Notes: generated by a model not told the origin, from the sequence alone. A stretch of DNA of 40,000 nt from Dictyostelium firmibasis (GCA_036169595.1 CM069768.1:1085001-1125000), one strand, 5' to 3'. Positions 1-11,508 are shown, counted from the first letter of the stretch. Translations and numbers: made by a program.

Positions 1-16
1 TAGTTGATGGTAAAGT

Positions 17-51
<35 letters not shown>

Positions 52-691
52 GAGTAGTTGGTAAAACACTTGAAACTACAGGTGTTGTACTTGAAGGTGT
101 ACCAATAGACATTGGTGAAGTACCATTTAAAACTACACCAGTAGTAGTAGTAGTGGTAGTAGAAGTAGGGGTTGGTATTGAAGTTATAATTGGAGTAATA
201 GAAGTTGTAGTTATTGGTGAGGAAGTTGTTTGTGTTAAGGTTGGTGATGTAATTCCAACAGTTGGTGGTGTAGTTGTGGTACCAATATTTTGAACTGGCG
301 AAAAGTTTGTTGTATTTACAAGATTATTCTTTCTTAATACACTTTCAATTGATGATTCTATTGAACCTAAACTTGGTTGACCAGTTCCTGATGTTACTAC
401 TGTACCCGTACCTGTAGTTGATATTGTTGTTGGTGTTGAAGCAGTGGTTGGAGTTGTTATTGTTGGTGGAGTTGAGGTTACTACTGAAGGAGTTGCAGGT
501 GATGCTATTGTTGTATTGGAAATTGGTGATGCTGGATTAATATTTATGTTTGGTCTTGTTGAATAATTCGTTTGTACTACTGCTGCTGTTGTTGTTGGTA
601 TATTATTTACAATTGTAGGTGAGTTTATATTTTGTTGAATTGGTGGTGAAATTTGGTTATATACTTGTTGTGGTGCCGCTTGTTTATAAAT

Positions 692-722
<31 letters not shown>

Positions 723-916
723 GGTATTTGTTGTGATGGTTGTTGTGGTAATGTCTTATTAATTTGAATTACAGGTTTATATACAGATTGTTGTTGTGGT
801 TGCCCTATTATTTGTTGAGGTTGTTGTACATTTTGTTGTGGAGGTTGTTGTTGTATATTTTGAAGATGTTGTTGTTGTTGTTGTTGTATATTTTGATGTT
901 GTTGTGGATTAGACAT
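1..916 (-). CDS. N-terminal part of a Gln/Thr-rich protein (partial)
   Basis: The reading frame is open from an ATG at 916-914 to the window edge, so only the first 305 codons are visible and the 3' end lies outside. The protein starts MSNPQQHQNIQ. Roughly the first 100 residues are dominated by Gln runs. The rest is Pro/Thr/Ser/Val-rich with long Thr runs. The only stretch that looks structured is SSIESVLRKNNL, near residue 190. No domain can be named from this part. Long Gln/Thr-rich N-termini of this kind are common in Dictyostelium transcription factors, such as TFIID or Mediator subunits, but that is only a guess. The gene is divergent from the threonyl-tRNA synthetase, with 331 bases between the two start codons. 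Confidence 0.8.
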
Positions 917-1017
917 TAGTGAACAGAGGGGTAAATAAAAAAATAAATGGAATGAAAAACTTTAATTAAAAAAAAAATGAAAAAAATGAAAAAAAAAAAA
1001 AGTGAATTTTTTTTAAT

Positions 1018-1058
<41 letters not shown>

Positions 1059-1102
1059 CGATTGCAGTCAATTGATTAAGTGGTTGAAATATTTAAAGAA
1101 AT

Positions 1103-1150
<48 letters not shown>

Positions 1151-1190
1151 TAATATATATTAACCTCACTTTATCTTTTTTCTTTTTTAA

Positions 1191-1226
<36 letters not shown>

Positions 1227-1247
1227 TTTTTAAATTTTTAATTAAAA
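917..1247. other. Divergent intergenic/promoter region
   Basis: Between two start codons in opposite orientation. It holds alternating homopolymers: a T run near 1018-1051, an A run near 1106-1137 and another T run near 1196-1225, with a short (TA)n stretch after the A run. T runs close upstream of an ATG are typical of Dictyostelium promoters. No specific factor site was recognised. Confidence 0.6.
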
Positions 1248-3272
1248 ATGTCATTTTTAAAATTAACAAAATCAATTAAAAGAATTAATTTTAATCAACA
1301 AATTAATTCAATTAATAATAAAAAATATTTTTCAACAATAAAGACTACAAGTAATGTTAAATTAAATGATGGTAGAATAATGGAGTTTGAAGATAAACAA
1401 ACACCATTAACAATTGCAAATAAAATTAATAAAACAATTGGTAAACAATCTATATTATCAAGATTGAATGGTAATAAATTAATATCAATGAAAGATAATA
1501 TTGAAATGAATGGAACAGATTTTAGTATTGAGTTTTTAAATTTTGAAGAACATCCAGATGCACGTATTTGTTTTTGGAATTCAAGTTCATTAATATTGGC
1601 ACGTGCAACATTAGAACATTTTAAAAATGAAAATAAAGAAGTTAAATTAATGAATTTCGGACATTTAGTTAATGCACAAACTGCAGATAATATTAATCAA
1701 GGTACATTCTATGTTGATATATTCTTTGAAGATAAAAATCAAAGCATTAAAGAATCAGATATTAATAAAATTAAAAAAATTATGGAATATATTGTAAAAA
1801 GAAATGATCAATTTGAACATATTATTGAAAATAATGAATCAATAATTAAATTTGGAAAAGAATTTAAAGTTATTGATAAATTTTTAACCATTGAATCAAG
1901 TAATTCAATTGTATCATTGGATTTAATAAAGAATAGTTCAGTTGTTGGACCAAGTAAAGAATATTCAGAACTTCAACGTATTATTGGTATTTCATTCCCA
2001 ACAAAAGATCAAATGAATAATTGGATTGAACTTCAAAAGATAGCAGCATTACGTGACCATAGAGTAATTGGTAAAGATCAAGAGTTATTCTTTTTCCATC
2101 CATTTAGTCCTGGTAGTTGTTTCTTTTTACCACATGGTACAAAGATTTATAATAAACTTTTACAATTCCTTAGATCTGAATATCGTAAACGTGGTTATCA
2201 AGAAGTTATATCACCAAATATTTATAATCAAAAACTTTGGGAAACCTCTGGTCATTGGGATAACTACAAGGATAATATGTTTTCATTCGAATGCGATCAT
2301 ACTCAATACTCCTTAAAACCAATGAATTGTCCAGGTCATTGTTTAATGTATGGTCATAGAGCACGTAGTCATAAAGAGTTACCAATGCGTATTGCTGATT
2401 TTGGTGTTTTACATCGTAATGAAACTCATGGTTCTTTATCTGGTTTAACTAGAGTTAGACGTTTTCAACAAGATGATGCTCATATCTTTTGTACACCAGA
2501 TATGATTCGTGAAGAGATTAAACAATGTTTAGACTTTATGAAATATGTTTACACTATCTTTAATTTCACTTTTCATTTAGAGTTATCAACTCGTCCAGAT
2601 TCTTATCTTGGTGAATTATCAGTTTGGGAGAAAGCTGAACAATCTCTATCTCATGTTTTAACAGAATTTTGTGGCGATCAATGGCGTATTAATCCTGGTG
2701 ATGGTGCTTTCTATGGTCCAAAAATTGATATTCATTTAAAAGATGCAAATGGTAAAAATCATCAATGTGCTACAATTCAATTGGATTTTCAATTACCAAT
2801 TCGTTTTAATTTAGAATATTCTGGTGGATCAACTTCAACCTCAAATGAAATTAATTCAATTAATCGTCCAGTTATGATTCATCGTGCTTTATTTGGTTCT
2901 GTTGAAAGAATGATGGCAATTTTAATGGAACATACTGCTGGTAAATGGCCATTTTGGTTATCACCACGTCAATGTATTGTAATTCCTGTCTCAAACAAAT
3001 TCAATCAATTTGCTCAAGAAATTCAATCTAAAATTAATTTACAAGGTTATGATGTTGATGTCGATTTAAATGATTCAAAATTATTACCAAAGAAAATTCG
3101 TGAAGCTACTATCTCCCAATATAATTATATCATCGTAGTAGGTCAAGAAGAAGTTGATACTAATATTTTAAATATTAGAAAACGTGATTCTCCTGAAGAT
3201 AATAAACAAATTAAACTATCTTTAGATAATTTATTATCTGAATTTAAATTAAATATTGAACAATTTAAATAA
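1248..3272 (+). CDS. Threonyl-tRNA synthetase with organelle-leader-like N-terminus
   Basis: A single-exon gene of 674 residues. It charges tRNA-Thr with threonine. The first ~33 residues are rich in Lys, Arg, Asn and Ser with no acidic residue, like a mitochondrial presequence. A TGS domain follows (about 35-95), then a remnant of the editing domain (about 100-230), a class II catalytic core (about 260-560) and an anticodon-binding domain (about 570-674). The three zinc ligands of the catalytic site are present: C361 in MNCPGH, H412 in DDAHIFC and H545 in MIHRA. Motif 2 reads HRNETHGSLSGLTRVR. The editing site looks lost: the HxxxH motif reads WNSSSLILARA (residues 110-120) and the later CxxxH motif has no equivalent near 222-229. 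The genome should also hold a cytosolic enzyme, and I cannot tell which paralogue number this one bears. Confidence 0.95.
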   Translation: MSFLKLTKSIKRINFNQQINSINNKKYFSTIKTTSNVKLNDGRIMEFEDKQTPLTIANKINKTIGKQSILSRLNGNKLISMKDNIEMNGTDFSIEFLNFEEHPDARICFWNSSSLILARATLEHFKNENKEVKLMNFGHLVNAQTADNINQGTFYVDIFFEDKNQSIKESDINKIKKIMEYIVKRNDQFEHIIENNESIIKFGKEFKVIDKFLTIESSNSIVSLDLIKNSSVVGPSKEYSELQRIIGISFPTKDQMNNWIELQKIAALRDHRVIGKDQELFFFHPFSPGSCFFLPHGTKIYNKLLQFLRSEYRKRGYQEVISPNIYNQKLWETSGHWDNYKDNMFSFECDHTQYSLKPMNCPGHCLMYGHRARSHKELPMRIADFGVLHRNETHGSLSGLTRVRRFQQDDAHIFCTPDMIREEIKQCLDFMKYVYTIFNFTFHLELSTRPDSYLGELSVWEKAEQSLSHVLTEFCGDQWRINPGDGAFYGPKIDIHLKDANGKNHQCATIQLDFQLPIRFNLEYSGGSTSTSNEINSINRPVMIHRALFGSVERMMAILMEHTAGKWPFWLSPRQCIVIPVSNKFNQFAQEIQSKINLQGYDVDVDLNDSKLLPKKIREATISQYNYIIVVGQEEVDTNILNIRKRDSPEDNKQIKLSLDNLLSEFKLNIEQFK

Positions 3273-3293
3273 TAATTAAAAATAATAATAATA

Positions 3294-3338
<45 letters not shown>

Positions 3339-3965
3339 TTTTTTAAAATAAAAATTATTTATATATTTGTAAATTGTTTTAAAAGTTTAAAAACATTTAT
3401 AATTTTTTAAAAGTGGGTTAGAATAATAATTTACCTATTACTTAAAAAAAAAAAAAAAAAAAAAAATTAAATTATTTATTTATCTAATTTTTAAATGCCA
3501 TTTTTTTTTTTTTTTTTTTTTTTTGAAAAATAATTTCTGGGTATTTATATTAATTATAACCACTATTTAAATTATTTTATTTTATAAGTTTATTTATTTT
3601 TTTAAAAAAAAATTGTTATTACTAAAGAAGAAATATAATTATATTATTAAAAAAAAATTTATATTTACCTTGTAATGGTATCTCAGTTTTTGAATATTTC
3701 CTTTTTATTTCAATTGATTTTGTAGTGGGAATATATTATTTTTCATAATACATCTTTAATTTTTTATTTTTATTTTTTTTTATATTTTTTTTTATTTTTT
3801 TTTTTTAAAGAGGTGGGTGATATATATAATAATACCAAATAGAAAAATTTAATTATTTTTATCTAGAATAAATCTTTTAATGAAAATCCTTAAACACAAA
3901 TTATAAGTTGGTACTATTCAAATTTTCACACACTAATCCACTCACCAAAATGATCTTTTTATTTA

Positions 3966-3968
<3 letters not shown>

Positions 3969-4014
<46 letters not shown>
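3969..4014. repeat. (TG)n microsatellite
   Basis: About 23 uninterrupted TG units, read directly. Dinucleotide TG tracts are much rarer in this window than A/T homopolymers or AAT triplets. It lies about 340 bases upstream of the WAP-domain gene and is likely length-variable between strains. Confidence 0.95.
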
Positions 4015-4016
<2 letters not shown>

Positions 4017-4164
4017 CAATAATGAAACCAATCTGATCCCTTTTATTCTGTTTTTTTTTATTTTTAATATTTTATTAAATATTTTTTATATTTAAATTTT
4101 TATTATATAAAAAAATTAAATTATTATTTTTCATTTTTTTTTTTTATTATTTTTAATTTCTTTC

Positions 4165-4173
4165 TATATAAAG
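4165..4173 (+). promoter_or_regulatory. TATA-like element of the WAP-domain gene
   Basis: TATATAAAG lies between T-rich DNA and a C-containing, A-rich leader, about 180 bases before the ATG at 4351. Position and sequence fit a Dictyostelium TATA box, but such motifs are frequent in this A+T-rich DNA. Confidence 0.3.
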
Positions 4174-4350
4174 ATAACCCATTCTTTGTTGTTTTATTAA
4201 ACCCCCAAAAAAAAATCAATTTTAAATAAAAAGGAAAAAAAAAAAAAAACAACAAGTAAGGAATTTTTTTAATGTTCCAATTATAGTTTTTAAAAATTAT
4301 TTATTACTACTACAACTAAAATAAACCAATTAATTAAAAAAAATTAAAAA

Positions 4351-4776
4351 ATGATGATGATTAAAAACTTTAATAAAATTTTATTATTATTATTTTTAAT
4401 AAATTGTTTTATAAATGTTAGTTATTGTGGGGTAACATCTATAACATTTACAAATCCAAACCCATCAACAACAACAACAACAACAACAACAACAACGACT
4501 ATTCCTTCAACTACAACGTCTAATTTAAAAACCTCAACTACTAATGCTGGATTTGTTAAACCTTCATCATCAAATGTCCAAAGTAAAAAAGCAAATATAA
4601 TTCAATCAGTTTTAGGTACTACTCAATTAAATTGTCCAAAAAATAGAATTGAAATTTATTGTTCACCTTCTGATATGTGCTCTAAAGATAGTGATTGTAA
4701 ACCATATGGAGAAAATCAAAAGTGTTGTTATAGAATTGGATGTGGTAAGAAATGTTTTAGAGGTATTTTTATTTAA
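4351..4776 (+). CDS. Small secreted protein with a WAP (four-disulfide core) domain
   Basis: 141 residues, single exon. The N-terminus is a clear signal peptide (hydrophobic core LLLLFLINCFINVSYC, residues 11-26). A Thr/Ser/Pro-rich linker with a run of Thr follows (about 35-75), probably O-glycosylated. The C-terminal 45 residues hold eight cysteines in the order and spacing of a WAP domain: NCP, YC, DMC, DC, a CC pair, GCGKKC. The motif KDSDC followed by QKCC and CGKKC is the WAP hallmark. WAP domains in other organisms inhibit serine proteases or kill bacteria; which applies here is unknown. The protein is expected to be secreted. Start choice: first in-frame ATG, in an A-rich context, directly followed by the signal peptide. 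Confidence 0.85.
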   Translation: MMMIKNFNKILLLLFLINCFINVSYCGVTSITFTNPNPSTTTTTTTTTTTIPSTTTSNLKTSTTNAGFVKPSSSNVQSKKANIIQSVLGTTQLNCPKNRIEIYCSPSDMCSKDSDCKPYGENQKCCYRIGCGKKCFRGIFI

Positions 4777-5200
4777 TAATTTAAAATAAAAAAATAAAAA
4801 AAAAATTAAAGTTTTCCTTTATCTTTGAAAAAAAAAAAGGAGGACTGATATCCTTGTTGTATTTTTAAATCTAATGGAAAAAATGAAAAATTTAATATAA
4901 AAAAGAAAAATATTTGGTATGTTTATGAGAGATAACCGTAGAATTCATCTCACTAAATGTGATTCACCATTCTCTTCACGCTCAAACAAACATAAATAGA
5001 CATAAATAAAAAATATAAATTCTAACTTTAATAAATTAAATAATTATATTTTTTTAAAAAAATCTTTATCTTTATTTTTTTATTTTTACTTGAGGTTTTT
5101 TTTTTTTTGGTATTTGAAAAATTTATGGTTAAAATTGGTTGAATTATTATTATTTTTTTTTTCTTTTTTTTTTTCTTTTCTTTTTTTTTTTTTCTTTTTC

Positions 5201-5231
<31 letters not shown>

Positions 5232-5262
5232 TTAGATATTATTTTTTTTTTTTTTTTTTTTT

Positions 5263-5310
<48 letters not shown>

Positions 5311-5314
5311 GATA

Positions 5315-5348
<34 letters not shown>
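4777..5348. other. Convergent intergenic region
   Basis: Between the 3' ends of the WAP-domain gene and the transporter gene. The first 250 bases, around 4840-5000, are less A/T-pure than the rest and probably include the 3' UTR. From 5090 on there is a long T-rich block with short C and G interruptions and a (TTA)n tract (about 5265-5310). No gene is seen here. Confidence 0.6.
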
Positions 5349-5354
<6 letters not shown>

Positions 5355-7177
5355 CAAAATTAAACCATTATTTTCAAATTTCTTTTCTGAATCTTTTTCA
5401 TCTTCATCATTAATTTTATTATAATTTTCAATTAATGATTTATTATTAATAGTTGTTAAAGATGAATCTAAAGATTGAGATAGTGGTACTTGAAGATCCC
5501 AATATTTTAACAAAGCCAATAATAAGATAGTTATTACAGATGAAAGAGATAAAACTGCTAAAGAAATTGTATATGAACCAGTAGATTGTTTGATATAATC
5601 TAACAATGGTGGAAAAGCCATAATATTTAAATTGTAAGCTGTTGTAACGATACCATAGGCAGTACCAACTATTGACATATCAACCAATAATGGTACACAA
5701 GACATCAATGTAGTATTTAAAAATGAAAAACCGACACCACACATAATGATCCAAGGTAATGGATTTACATTTGTTACATTCAATAAAAACACACCCAATC
5801 CTAATAAAAAGGAAGCGAATGCCATAATTTGAATCTTTCTACCACGTAAATTAATAATGAACCAACCTGTAAAAATTGGTAAAATACTATTTACAATAGC
5901 TTCAGCGGCCATATAATTTGCAGCTTTCTTTTCATCGTAACCAAACTTTGTTTTCAATACATCAGTACCAATAATAGCGAAACCAAACATTGTCAAATAA
6001 CCAAAGAAACAAATCAATGATAATAACCAAAATCTTTTTGATAATTTCTTTGATTGATCTTTAATTTCAATAACTCTCTTTACAAATTCTTTAAATGCTG
6101 ATTCTTGTTTAATTTCAATTATATCATTATTAAAATCTTGATCTGATGATACTGATGATGTTGATACTTTATCAACTGTTGAATTAATAATTATTGATGA
6201 ATTATTATTATTATTATTATTATTATCTTCATCTTCATCAATACTAGATGTACTACTATTACTACTATTTTCAATATCAATACCAATATCTTGAAATTCA
6301 CTTTCCATCATATCATCACTTGAACTTGGAACTCTACTAATATAATTTGGTGTTGAAACACCACTATCATTACCATTTTGATTATTAAATTCTGATACAA
6401 TTGTATCAGTCAATTTTAATTTTAATTCACTACCACCACTAATATTACTACTACTATCAATAGTATTATTGTTTTTTTGATCCCATCTTAAACGTTTACC
6501 AAATTTAATTAATAAAGAATTTAAAATGAAACCAAAAACAAATACACCCACAATAAACCAAAATGCAGCTTCTAATCCAAATGATGATCTAACCCTTGGT
6601 AAAACCAATAAACTGGCAAGATTACCCCAATAGATTATAGAATATAATGCTCCCATAGCCAATGGAATTTCATTTGGTAAAAACCACATTGGAACCATAG
6701 TTGCTGCACATGATAATAACATTTCACCACCACTACCTAAAATAAATCTACCAATTAATAAACCTTTATAACTAGATAATGATGATGCACTAATTATTGT
6801 TGATATAACTGCAACTCCACAGAATACAGTACTAATTCTAAAAAAAAAAAAAGTAGACAAGTAAGAAAAGAGAGAAAAAAAATTAGAATATTTTTTTATT
6901 TGGTGGAAAAGAAGAGAGAGAAAAAAAAAAAAAACACTTACTTATTTGGACCAATAATATCAATTAAAATTCCACCTAAAAGTACCATATATAAATTTGG
7001 AGCAGAGTAGATTGTAAATAATAGACCGAATTGAGACTCTGAAATTCCGATATCATGGAGAAATGATTCTGCCAAAGCCGGCGGCGCGCTATAAGCAAAT
7101 TGCACACATAGTCCAAGATTTCCAATTAAAAATATGACTAGACATTTCTTCAATCTTCTCTTTAGTTCAACGTTCAT
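5349..7177 (-). CDS. Major facilitator superfamily transporter, MFSD1-like
   Basis: Two exons, 7177-6942 and 6837-5349, joined across a 104-base intron (GTAAGT..TAG). The protein has 574 residues. The join reads IIGPNK then ISTVFCG with the frame intact. About 12 membrane segments are seen: six before and six after a long hydrophilic loop (roughly residues 210-340) rich in Ser, Asn and Asp. The signature GRFILGSGGEMLLSC and the loop GGILIDIIGPNK resemble MFSD1, a lysosomal transporter of dipeptides in animals. Substrate and location here are inferred only. The ATG at 7177 is the first in frame. Exon 1 contains a run of 13 G/C bases (codons GCG CCG CCG) that is very unlike the rest of the window. 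Confidence 0.85.
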
Positions 7178-7215
7178 CGGCTCAGTGGGGATCTTTTTTC
7201 TTTTTCTTCTTTTTT

Positions 7216-7258
<43 letters not shown>

Positions 7259-8871
7259 AAAATTAAATTTGAAAGGAAAAAAAAAAAAAAAAAGTAATAA
7301 CTATTTAATAATTCTTTCTTTCTTTTTCTTGTTTTCTTGTTTTTTGTGGGTGAATTGTTTATGGGATAGTGAAATAAATAATATTCATTGAATTGAAAAT
7401 GCTATTATAACTGTAAATTTTTTGATATATATGTAATTAAATTAAAAAAAGGTAATAAAATAAATAATATCCACTTTTTTTTTTAAAAAAAAAAAACAAT
7501 AAATTATAATAAAAAAATAAAGAAAAGAAAGAGAGAAGAGAGAAAAAAAAAAAAAAAAAAAAAAAAAGTTAGAATTAAGTTACCAATTATTATTTATAAA
7601 ATTATATATAATCTATTATTATTATTTTTGATTTTTATCAAATTGTTTTTTTTATTTTATTTTATTTTTTTTTATTTTTTTTAAAAAAAAAAAAACAAAC
7701 AAACTTTATTAATTTTAAAAATTACTTACAGTATATCCTTAAAAATAGACCTTGATATTGTTTATTTTGAAAAACTTTTTTTATTAGAAAATTAAATAAT
7801 AATTGAATAATAAAAGTAATGAAATTAAAGTATTTGTTAGATTAAATATCTAATAACTATCTAGTGTGGAATTGGGGCGTTTTTTTTTGATTTGTTTTTT
7901 GTTTTTGAAAATGAAAAAAAAAAAAAAAAAAATTGGAAACTCAGGGCCTTTTATTGACGGAAAAAGTGAAAAAAAAAAAATAAAAAAAAAATATAAAAAA
8001 ATGAAAAAAATCATTTGTAAATTTTTTGTGATCTTTCATTATCAAACATACATATGTTTTTTTTTTTAATTTTATTTTCTTTTTTTCTTTTTTTTTTTTT
8101 CGAAAATTTCTGGCTCATGATACCAACCCAAAATTTTTTTTTTTTTTTTTAATTTAATTAAAATGAAAAAGGGTCATTTTACAATGAATTACAATTCATT
8201 TGATAGAATACCAGCCTTTGCTGGGAAGATATTAATTTTATCCTCATCACTAATTAATTCACAATTTACACAACTTTCCTTTTTTATAATTAAAGTATTT
8301 TTTTTTTTTTTTTCAATAATAAAAATTTTATAACAATATTTTAGAGTTGGTACTTGCTTTCCTCCAATTAAAATTTTTAATAGTATTTTCAATAGTATTT
8401 TAAAAAATATGTGTTTATATTTTTTTTTTTTTTTTTTTATAAAATAAAAATTTGAGAAAAAAAAAAACAAAAACAAAAAACACTTTCATCAAATTGATTC
8501 AAAATCAAGTTTAGATGTTTTTCCTTCAATTGAATATTTTTTTTTTTTCCTCAATATTTTGATAAGCAATTTAAACCAATATTAATTATTGACATAAAAA
8601 AAAAAGAAAGAAAGAAAGAAAGAAAGAGAAAAAAAAAAAAAAAAAAAGTTAATGAAACAAATAAATATTAATAATTGAATGTTTTGATGAAATTTCTGAA
8701 CATTTTTGTGAATTTGATAGGGTCGAACTTCCAAAAAAAAAATTTTAAAAAAATTTTATTTTTTTTTAATTTTTTTAATTTTTTTTTTTTTTATTTTTTT
8801 TTTTTGTTTTTTAAAAAATTTTCATTTTTTTTTCATTTCATATTATAGATTACATATACTCTCATTATAAA
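7178..8871. other. Large divergent intergenic region
   Basis: Separates the transporter (minus) from the 77-residue protein gene (plus). Most of it is homopolymeric A/T with GA-rich patches (about 7500-7565 and 8600-8640). Promoters of both flanking genes must lie here. The part from about 8163 to 8745 has coding-like fragments and is listed separately. No complete gene is seen. Confidence 0.6.
8163..8745 (+). pseudogene. Probable gene relic, family unknown
   Basis: Several stretches read like Dictyostelium protein on the plus strand but are separated by homopolymers and frame changes. They are an ATG-led piece MKKGHFTMNYNSFDRIPAFA from 8163, a piece FHQIDSKSSLDVFPSIEYF near 8484-8540, a piece QYFDKQFKPILIID near 8552-8594, and FDEISEHFCEFDRVELPK near 8680-8735. 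Codon choice in these pieces is typical of the genome (GAT, GAA, TCA, ATT). A GA-rich microsatellite splits the last two. The minus strand is also partly open over 8189-8476, so the direction is not certain. I do not recognise the family. A real gene with several short introns is the main alternative. Confidence 0.3.
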
Positions 8872-9033
8872 ATGTCAGCTTTTAGATACGCCACCCCAAA
8901 ACAATCAACTCTTTCATTTGTTGTTGGTATGTTATTTTTCATGGTTTAAAATTAAATATTTATATGATTTTTTTATTTTTTTTTATTTTTTTTATTTTTT
9001 TTTGAAAGAAAAAAAAAGAATGTAAAAGTGACC

Positions 9034-9088
<55 letters not shown>

Positions 9089-9464
9089 CTACAGTTTATA
9101 AACTTATAGGTTCTTTGTTAAGAAAAAAAAATAAAATATTTTATTTCAAACAACCTATTTTTTGATTTTTTTTTTTTTTTTTATAGTTTATCTCATTGCT
9201 TCACTTTTTTTTTTCTCAACTTTTTTTTTATAACCATTTTGAACGATGATTATGAATTTATAATTAATAATTCGAATTTTTATAGAGGCTCTCAACCCAT
9301 TCAAAGGTGACCCAACCGCTGTTTTCATTAACTATGCCAGCGTTTTCTGTGTTGGTTATGGTTTAAAGAATTTCATTATTCCACACCACCCACATCAAGA
9401 TGTTGTTTACCCATACATGAAATCAAAGAGAAGAACTTTAGCTTTTATGTTTGAAAAAAATTAA
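8872..9464 (+). CDS. Small (77-residue) probable membrane protein, possibly mitochondrial
   Basis: Two exons, 8872-8926 and 9286-9464, with a 359-base intron (GTATGT..TATAG). The join gives SFVV-E-ALNPFKGD in frame. The protein begins MSAFRYATPKQ and ends RRTLAFMFEKN. One hydrophobic segment (about residues 28-46, VFINYASVFCVGYGLKNFI) is followed by a His/Pro-rich turn (PHHPHQD) and a basic tail. Codon use is strikingly different from its neighbours: many third-position C codons (GCC, ACC, TTC, AAC, TAC), as in highly expressed Dictyostelium genes. Size, one membrane segment and high-expression codons suggest a small subunit of a respiratory or ATP-synthase complex. That is inference; no family was recognised. 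Confidence 0.75.
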
Positions 9465-10026
9465 TTTGGAAAACAATAAAAAAATTATATAAAAGGTCAT
9501 CAAAAAAAAAAAAAAAAAAAGAAAAACATTGTTTTTAAAACATTCCATTTACCTTTACACAAAAATAAATAAAAAAATGGTGATCAATAAAACTATAAAT
9601 AAAATGTAATAAAAAAAAAAAATTATAAAAAAATAAAAAAATTTTAAAAAAAAATGCACATTTTTTTTATCATCTCAGGTAATCATGCACATTATTTTTT
9701 CCCTCCACATTCTAGATTATTTTATTTCATTTTTTTTATTCAAAAAAAAAAATAAAAAATAAAAATAAAAAAAATAATAAAAAAAAAAAGGTTCTCTTTT
9801 ATTATTTTTGCTTGTAGGAAAAAATAAAATAAAAAAATAAAAATTTAAAAAAAGGAAAGTGAAATTCAAAAATATCTAATAATATTAATAATATTGTTAA
9901 CTTATTCCCGACCAGGAATTTCTAATTAGTGTCACATTTGATTATAAAATGATCTTCTAAATATATTCTTAACCAAAAAGTATGCCTGGTAAAATGAATG
10001 TAGGGATTTCTATGGTATTGAAAGAC

Positions 10027-10060
<34 letters not shown>

Positions 10061-10255
10061 AAAGATATTTTGAAAAAAAACTTCGTTGAGATTTTTTTTT
10101 TTTTTTATTTTTATTTTTTTAGTTTTTTTTTTTTTTTTTTTTATTTTTTTATTTTTTTTATATTCGAATAAAATTTTAGTTTTTTTTTTTTTCTATTTTC
10201 TTTTACAAACTCCAAACTCTAATCTTTGTGATTATAATATTATTATATAAATAAA
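9465..10255. other. Intergenic region upstream of the lysozyme-like gene
   Basis: The first half is A/T homopolymer and 3' UTR. A 130-base less repetitive island (about 9905-10035) is listed separately as a possible relic. After it come an A run (about 10030-10059) and T-rich DNA leading to the ATG at 10256. Confidence 0.5.
9907..10035 (+). pseudogene. Short coding-like island, origin unknown
   Basis: One plus-strand frame reads like protein across about 43 codons, including DQEFLISVTFDYKMIF and then PKSMPGKMNVGISMVLKDSK, with two stops in between. Base composition is clearly less A/T-extreme than the flanks. It may be a remnant of a host gene or of a mobile element; I cannot assign it. The minus strand is also open in short pieces. 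Confidence 0.25.

Positions 10256-11508
<1,253 letters not shown>

Larger units (their letters stand above)
3273..4350. other. Intergenic, homopolymers and a TG microsatellite
   Basis: Lies between two plus-strand genes. Apart from A and T runs it contains a (TG)n tract at 3969-4014. Just before that tract is a less repetitive stretch (about 3880-3950). No coding signal is convincing. The promoter of the WAP-domain gene should lie in the last 250 bases. Confidence 0.6.

Noticed and set aside
3951-4021. ATG-led frame of Cys-Val repeats before the WAP gene
   Set aside because: It is produced by the (TG)n microsatellite; no signal beyond the repeat.
4251-4350. 5' UTR intron in the WAP gene (GTAAGG at 4256)
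   Set aside because: The only AG before the ATG would give an intron of about 31 bases, too short for splicing.
5090-5311. A 73-codon Phe/Tyr-rich frame
   Set aside because: It is simply a T-rich block plus a (TTA)n tract in a convergent spacer.
7866-8069. A 67-codon Lys-rich plus-strand frame
   Set aside because: Mostly A-run-derived Lys codons with no supporting structure.
8189-8476. A 95-codon minus-strand frame
   Set aside because: Half of it is homopolymer-derived Phe/Lys and the start is inside a T/A run. The plus-strand pieces have better codon use, so the region is listed as a relic with uncertain direction.
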